From Apodemus sylvaticus (Eukaryota > Chordata > Mammalia > Rodentia > Muridae): a DNA stretch of 64,000 nucleotides. The stretch is from NCBI RefSeq assembly GCF_947179515.1, contig NC_067483.1:88945835-89009834 (forward strand), given 5' to 3'. The position numbers were made by a program, and so were the translations under genes. How positions within the stretch are numbered: position 1 is the stretch's first letter; every line of letters starts with the position of its first letter. Below, piece by piece: positions 58,425 through 64,000 of this stretch. Below the pieces are notes generated by a model that had not been told where the DNA came from, made no database searches, and saw only the letters and a list, made by a program, of their open reading frames with translations.

Positions 58425-58760
58425 CTAGTGTAGTCTGCTTGGGCTACCAGAACACAATAGACATTACTGTCTGTCAGTCTTGGAGACAAGACCATGAGGC
58501 CAGGGTAACTGAAGGTTGTTCCTCCTGAGGGCTCTCTCCTGGGCCTGTAGATGGTTCCCTAACCTGCTGTGTCCTGTCATGGCCTCTCCTTTGTGTATTC
58601 TGTGTCCTAAAATCCCCTTCTTATAAAGAAAATAGTCAGTCATGTTGGGTTAAGGCCCATGACTAGTGATGTCATAACTTTAATTACCTTTTAAAAGACC
58701 CTGTCTCCAAATACTTGTCACATTCTGAGATCCTGGGAGCTAGGAGCTCAACATGAGATT
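58425..58760 (-). mobile_element. MLT1-like MaLR LTR, minus strand
   Basis: The + strand carries gtagtctgcttgggctacca, ctgctgtgtcctgtcatggc, aaagaccctgtctccaaata and cacattctgagatcctggga, then caacatgagattggg. This is the full reversed order of MLT1-type landmarks. Confidence 0.7.
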
Positions 58761-59058
58761 GGGAAAGGCAGTGAGGAGTCAGCCCACAGCACGCGCCAGG
58801 GAAGAGTTTTTATGCAGGCAACCATGAGAGAGAACGATTGGTACACTGTTGGCTCTGTCCCTGGGCGACTAGCAGGTCGGGTGAACAGTGAATCCCCGGG
58901 TTTTGCTTTTTCTAGCATTTCCCCATCACTATTGGGGAAATTTAGAAGAATAAGAGATAATCTTCTTTGTCTGAATGAAAATCCAACTTTACTGTGAGCA
59001 AAACTTGTGATGAAAGCAAGATGCCTCAAAGGGACCTGGCTGCATCACTCCCAGAAGT

Positions 59059-59420
59059 CATGCAGCTCACAGGAATCCATGCAGCTCACAGGAGGCCCTG
59101 CAGCTCACTGGAATCCATTGCTGCTCACAGGAAGCCATGCAGCTCACAGGAAGCCATGCAGCTCACTGGAGGTCATGCAGCTCACAGGAAGCCATGCAGC
59201 TCACTGGAGGCCATGCAGCTCATGGGAATCCATGCAGCTCACAGGAGGCCATGCAGTTCACAGGAAGCCATGCAGCTCACAGGAGGCCATGCAGCTCACT
59301 GGAGGCCATGCAGCTCACTGGAGGCCATGCAGCTCATGGGAATCCATGCAGCTCACAGGAGGCCATGCAGCTCACAGGAGGCCATGCAGCTCATGGGAAT
59401 CCATGCAGCTCACGGGAGGC
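59059..59420. repeat. 19-bp minisatellite, about 19 copies
   Basis: The unit is catgcagctcacaggaggc, with variants ending ctggaggc, aggaagc and tgggaatc. Short higher-order blocks recur, for example the tgggaatc variant at about 59220, 59334 and 59391. Open frames of 101-208 codons through it on the + strand are repeat artefacts. Confidence 0.97.
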
Positions 59421-59859
59421 AGCATTCAGATTTTGTCACTGAAGCCTCCACTATTAACTCAGCGTATATCATTCATCCTTCTCGTTATCTCTTATTCCTG
59501 CCACTCCAGAAGATACGGGGTCAGATGCAAATCTATATAAATGATGCTCATATCCTACAGATATGCAGATTGCTGAGTGGGGCTACATTATTTCTGCAAT
59601 TACCCTATTTCTGTTTATAGAACATTCCTTCCCAGGAGATTGAGACATGATCCTGGCTGGAAGCTGTCATTTGGTGGAAAGCCAGCTTGAGCTGTTCTGG
59701 GGCAGAAGGAGATAGTAGGGGTGACAGAGCACTTATGGCCCTCTGCAGGCTGTGCCGAGAGGGATTATAAGCACCAGCTTCGAGGAGGCTGGTGGGAGCT
59801 GTCTCCCTTGCTAGAGGAAGTGAGGTTACCAGATGTGGAGATGAGTCCATGCTGGCTAT

Positions 59860-60170
59860 CTTGGCCCATGCGTGCTGCTATAATAAAACAGTACAACCTG
59901 GGAGGCTCATATGAAACTGTTTACCCTCACAGTTCTGGGGGGGGGGGCAAGGGCAAGGGATCAATAGGCTGAGAGTCTGATATAGGCTGAGAGTCTGATG
60001 GAGGTAGGCTTCACAGTCCACGGGTAGCTACCATCTTGCTGTGTCTGCATCGTGAGGAAAGCATGATGTCTCTGGGCCATTGTTCACCTCTTCGTTCAGT
60101 CACGAAGGCTCCACTTCCATCACCTCGATGATGCCCCGCCTTCTCATACTACCATGGGAGGGGCAGTGGG
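59860..60170 (-). mobile_element. MLT1-like MaLR LTR, minus strand
   Basis: The + strand carries catgcgtgctgctataataa, accctcacagttctgggg, catcttgctgtgtctgcatc and cttccatcacctcgatgatg. It includes a G-run and a 19-bp local duplication (ataggctgagagtctgat). Confidence 0.6.
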
Positions 60171-62064
60171 ACAAGCAGCCAGCACGCCACGGTGGCTCTC
60201 GTGAAGCTTCCCTTCAGCAGCATTCACTCCGTTGTCCAACCTGCTGTCTAGTCTGCAGGCATTACCCACAATGCGTAGCTGGACTAATTTGAGGCAACAA
60301 TTCCACTGTCAACATGGGCTCCTCTGTACTGAAGAGGAAGTACAAAAGAGGTTGATCAATTTCGCCTGCTACAGGCAAAGCCAACTGTTGAATCCAGGTA
60401 GTCTTGGCCCAGACTTTTCAGCTTTTCAGCTTCTGGTAACTGCTTAATTGATAAAAGTGTGATGCCCTGTTCTCAGTACAAAGATGGCGCAGAGTTAACA
60501 GAAAGGAATGCTCACAAGATCCCCTTCCAACTCTATTTTGGAGACAAAGATCTACCTCCTTCTTAGGGGATACCAGGAACAAGCCCAAGCCTGCAGAAGC
60601 CCGGTCTGGGAGCTGATAGTTCATCAGGGCTGCTTGCAGAGTGTGCATGAGGGTGAGTGGTCCCAAGGCACCTGGACTGTGGACGTCTCTCCTTAGCCGG
60701 GACGATGCCTTCCCCACAGCCGTCTAGGCGGAGCCCTCTCTTCAGTTAATTTCCTGTACTGTCTACTTTAGCTTCTCCAAAGACTCCAAGGCCTCCAGAG
60801 ATTAGGGCAGAAATACACACACAAGGGCCTAAGATGTGTGAAAGAGAGGGAGCTATCAGGGGAGACCCTCCCCACTGTTTCCTCTAGGAGGAACTAAAGG
60901 CTCTACCTGGAGGGTAGATAAAAATGGAGGCTGTTAGAAGGATACCGGGGAGACTGACATAATTAATACTAAAAACTTTGTTCTATATTTATCATTCATG
61001 CCTCCATGTGGTCACAAGCAGCAATATGTAAAAGCACAGATGTACGCACAGGACTGGGTTCTTTTTATTTCCCTAATGATGGGGGAAAATGGGTTTATTT
61101 GTAGCCATTCCTCCTCGTCTGAAGTTACAGTTTCTGCAGTTTTTATTACCCAGTGTTGACATTAGTTGAAAAATATTAAATGGAAAATTCCATCGATAAA
61201 TGATTCACAGGTAATAAGCTGCACACTGTTCTAAGTGGTGTGCCGAGATCTCATGCTGCTCTCCTCCCCGTTGGGACATGACTCATATCTTTGTCCAGGG
61301 TATCCACATTGTATTCACTACCTTCTCTTGGGTCACTTAGCAGCCAGGTCTCAGTTGTCAGGCCTGCTGTCATGTTCCACAGTGCCATGCTATGTGACAA
61401 TTATTTACTTAATCATGACCCAAGAACAAGGATAATCATACTTAGCAATTTGAATACACCAAAGAGAAATCTTTAAGTGCTCCCATTAATTGAAAGGTGA
61501 GAGTTCTCAACTTAATGAGAAGAAGAACCTGTTGATATCACTAAGATCTAGTGAAAGAATAAATTTTGTCTGTGACATTGTGAAGAAAAGCAGATCCCTG
61601 CTAGTTTTGCTGATGTAACCTGCACTGTAAAAGTTATGGTTGTGGTACATGCCGCATGCCTGGGTAAGACAACAGCGCACTGAGTCACAAGGCTTGGGAC
61701 TAGCTAGGGTTTCAGGTATGTGCTAGGGCTTGTGCTATTAGCTGCTGAGAACAAAGAGACCTTGACCATAACTAGTTTGCTCCAGTTCATCATGGACATC
61801 TCAGTAGATAAAAAAGCTGCTGTCTTAACATGATTACCCAAGTCTGCAAATACCTTACGCTATACACTGTTTAGTCATCTGTATTTATGAACCTTCTGTA
61901 CCTGATTTTACCTGCCCCCTTGCTAATAACCCAACAATAAATGTCTGTGTGTGCTTTTGTCAGAAGGGAGGATGGAAGGCTAGGTAATATGAATATGTAC
62001 TTTCAAAACAATTGCCCCAAAAGATTGAAGCACTCTGTGTCCTGCTCAGTGGTGGAAGAAGGTT
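60171..62064. other. No gene seen; AT-rich unrecognised sequence
   Basis: The segment 60960-61960 is AT-rich, and parts look like an old DNA transposon, but I could not match it to a family. No exon is apparent. Confidence 0.35.
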
Positions 62065-62195
62065 TGTATTAGCATTTGTCTTTAATTCCAGCACTTAGGA
62101 GGCAGAGGTAGGTACATCTCTGTGAGTTTGAGGACAGCTTGGTCTACAGAGTGAGGTCCAGGACAGCCAGGGCTATACAGAGAGACCCTGACTTG
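62065..62195 (+). mobile_element. B1 SINE, 5'-truncated, plus strand
   Basis: It contains tttgtctttaattccagcac, ggaggcagaggtaggtacat, tggtctacagagtgaggtcc and gccagggctatacagagaga. The tail is short. Confidence 0.8.
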
Positions 62196-62344
62196 ATGCC
62201 CCACTTCCATCAAGAATAGAGCATCTGTTTCTCCAAGGCACAACTCAGTGGCCTTGGGCGACCCACAGGCCAGTCAATCATAAAGGGGCCCATCTTCTTC
62301 TCCCCAGGAAGACGCATAGCTCAGCAGTCAGGAATGTATCCTAA

Positions 62345-62495
62345 CAGGTCAGCATTTCTCAACTTCAGGGCACATTGGACACCCCTAGAGATTTAAAACC
62401 CAGGGCTCCAAATGACTCAGCTCCAGAAAGTTCCACTCAATTTTTCCAGGCTGGGCTCAGACAACAGTGTTTTCAAAAGCCTCCCAGGGGGGTTC
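62345..62495. mobile_element. MER5-like hAT remnant
   Basis: It contains gcatttctcaacttcagggc, then attggacacccctagagatt and gtgttttcaaaagcctccc. It is diverged. Confidence 0.5.
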
Positions 62496-62544
62496 CTTGG
62501 TCTACCCAGGTGGGAACTATGCCAACAACAAAACTTGAGTTCTT

Positions 62545-62690
62545 TTCCTTCCTTCCTTCCTTCCTTCCTTCCTTCCTTCCTTCCTTCCTTCCTTCCTTCC
62601 TTCTCTCTCTCCTTGCCTCCCTCCCTCCCTTCTTCCCTCTGTCCCTCCCTACCCCCTTCCTCTGTCCTTTCCCCTTCCCAAGCTTTTCCA
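62545..62690. repeat. (TTCC)n plus CCCT-rich polypyrimidine tract
   Basis: About 14 TTCC units (to about 62602) are followed by imperfect CTCC/CCCT sequence. Confidence 0.95.
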
Positions 62691-63089
62691 TTAAATCAGT
62701 AAAAAGTTGTCTGTAGAGGACTTCCTCTTCAGCAAGCAGCCTTTCCCTGAACTGTCCTGTAGAGACAACTCTCTCAGGGGTGACTTTTAATTCCCACTCC
62801 AAAAATCCTTCGCAGAACTGGAAACTCGGACAGACACACTGCATTTTGTGATACTGCCAACTAGATCCGAGGGGCAGGCTGGCAGACTTGGAAAGCCCTC
62901 TGACCTTAGGGCTCCCTACCTTACCCGCCAATGCTTCTGTCTGATGGGGGGGGGGGCAGGGTTTTTTAGGATGTGATGATCTGGTATCCACACCAGATGA
63001 TCTGGCCGGACACTCCGGCCAGCCAAGGTTAAGTATGCTAGCAGCCAGGCTGAACCACACAGGGCTGCAAGTGTGTTAATGGACATGAG

Positions 63090-63245
63090 TTCTGAAGCTG
63101 GCTGAACAGAGGGGCTCAAACCTTGTAGTATGTTAGAGTCACCTGGGGACAGTAAATCAAACCCAGCCAACAAAGTCAGAGCTTCTGAGGAGGGGACCCA
63201 GGATGGGTATTTTTAAAGCTTCCCAAGTCATTGCTGTGGTGTGCA
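63090..63245. mobile_element. MER5-like hAT remnant
   Basis: It contains gtatgttagagtcacctggg and, further on, gatgggtatttttaaagctt followed by cccaagtcattgctgtggtg. These are recognisable MER5A landmarks. Confidence 0.6.
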
Positions 63246-63884
63246 GCCTTGTTTGCAAAACAGCACCCCAGAGAGTGCTTGGCTCTCATGGCTCTCACCA
63301 CGCTTAGTAACTATCCGGGCCTGGCAATGCATCTGCTCAGTCCCTCCCTGATTATCACCAATCCTACCCAGTTTTTGAGCTTAGAATCATTTCTGAAGCA
63401 ATTTGTGTCCTGAAAGATGGAAATTGCTTTTTTCCACGAGGCAAAAAATATCCCCATTATTTTATAAATAGAATTGGTCCCTGGCTCCGGAGGACTGTAT
63501 TATTCTGTGACCAGCCACCCAGCCCTGTGCACAGTGGGAGTTTAAGTGGAATAGGGTGAGCACCTGCATGGTGCTCCCCTCAGCTCATGGGAGTGCTGCT
63601 CTGTGGTCCTCCACCGCAGTCCTCAGCACATCTTACTTAGAATGATGGAGGAGAGTGGTGGTGAACAAGAGGATGTGTGTCTTTCAGGTTGTGGAGGAGG
63701 CTACTTTCAATGGATTGGTCAATGTCCTCAACTCTTGTACTTTCCAGGGCTGCGCTTGAAGTGGGGTAAGGGCTTGGATTCTGAAGACAACCAGAGTGCT
63801 CACTGTGTAGAAAGGGGGACATGGTGGTAGGCAGAAGTATGAATGGTGGGTGCTGCTTGGGGTGGTATATTAGAGTTCTTCAGA

Positions 63885-64000
63885 GGAACACACACACATA
63901 CACACACACATGCACACTCACGCACTCACATACACAGACACATACACACATGCACACATATGCATGCATAGACATACACACACAGACATACAGACGTACA
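63885..64000. repeat. CA-rich imperfect microsatellite, cut by the window end
   Basis: ACAC/ATAC/ATGC words run to the last base, so the repeat probably continues. Confidence 0.9.

Larger units (their letters stand above)
47909..64000 (+). other. Cnih3: Cnih3 intron 3 (5' part)
   Basis: Sequence after the 48-nt exon is inferred to be intron to the end of the window. The next expected exon (LVLPEYSIHSLFC...) was looked for by eye and not seen, so this intron should exceed 16 kb. It holds MaLR LTR fragments, a B1, MIR remnants, MER5-like remnants, the 16-bp and 19-bp minisatellites and a palindromic octamer pair at 48836. No other gene was recognised. Confidence 0.8.

Noticed and set aside
58994..59620. 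208-codon open frame with repeating HAAH/CSSQEAMQLTGG peptides
   Set aside because: It is produced by the 19-bp minisatellite, whose unit has no stop on this strand; no start context, splice sites or conserved domain.
60960..61960. Possible old Tigger or Charlie DNA transposon
   Set aside because: AT-rich words looked familiar, but I could not align termini or a body to a remembered family.
47909..64000. Search for the next Cnih3 exon (LVLPEYS...)
   Set aside because: No matching peptide with AG/GT borders was seen on the + strand, so it is placed beyond the window.

Overview
This window is mammalian intronic DNA, almost certainly from mouse (Mus). It is crowded with rodent-specific B1, B2/B3, B4 and ORR1/MT-type (MaLR) repeats, long microsatellites and several minisatellites. 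The only recognisable protein-coding gene is Cnih3 (cornichon family AMPA receptor auxiliary protein 3), on the + strand. Two of its short internal exons are present: 69 nt at 43890-43958 and 48 nt at 47861-47908. Both start and end in phase 0 and have canonical AG/GT splice sites. Exon 1 (first membrane segment) and the exon carrying LVLPEYS... and the remaining membrane segments were not found, so they lie outside the window. About 98% or more of the window is therefore intron 1 (1-43889, partial), intron 2 (43959-47860, complete) and intron 3 (47909-64000, partial).

Intron 1 holds, from left to right: a B4/B3 cluster (1.3-1.8 kb); an alternating purine-pyrimidine tract (3.2 kb); an ancient L1 3' end (4.8-5.3 kb); a second alternating tract (9.76 kb); a mostly repeat-poor stretch (12-17.7 kb); an ERV LTR with duplicated palindromic U3 repeats (20.4-20.7 kb); many MaLR LTRs; a 37-bp minisatellite (28.7 kb); a gap-free 143-bp direct duplication (30.0/30.6 kb); an LTR with two nested SINEs (34.3-35.1 kb); a broken Rpl36 retrocopy with a 33-unit GAA/TTC tract (36.8-37.2 kb); an L1 3' end (38.1-38.9 kb); a second 37-bp minisatellite bounded by a 49-bp inverted repeat (39.0-40.2 kb); and two B2 elements with clear target-site duplications (40.8-41.6 kb). 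A 176-nt uninterrupted purine tract ends 216 bp before exon 2.

Intron 2 carries (CT)n/(CA)n repeats and a B3-B4-B1 cluster just before exon 3. Intron 3 begins with a weak 5' splice site followed by G-runs. It then holds a repeat-poor, AT-rich stretch with a perfect palindrome of two POU octamers, 16-bp and 19-bp minisatellites, further MaLR LTRs and three MER5-like hAT remnants.

No undescribed gene system was found. The most interesting points are: the 48-nt exon that by itself encodes the 16-residue segment distinguishing CNIH2/3 from CNIH1; the palindromic octamer pair; the GAA expansion at the 3' end of the Rpl36 retrocopy; the inverted repeat around the 39-kb minisatellite; and a strong antisense bias of LTR elements relative to Cnih3. 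All family names rest on recognition by eye; no database search was run.
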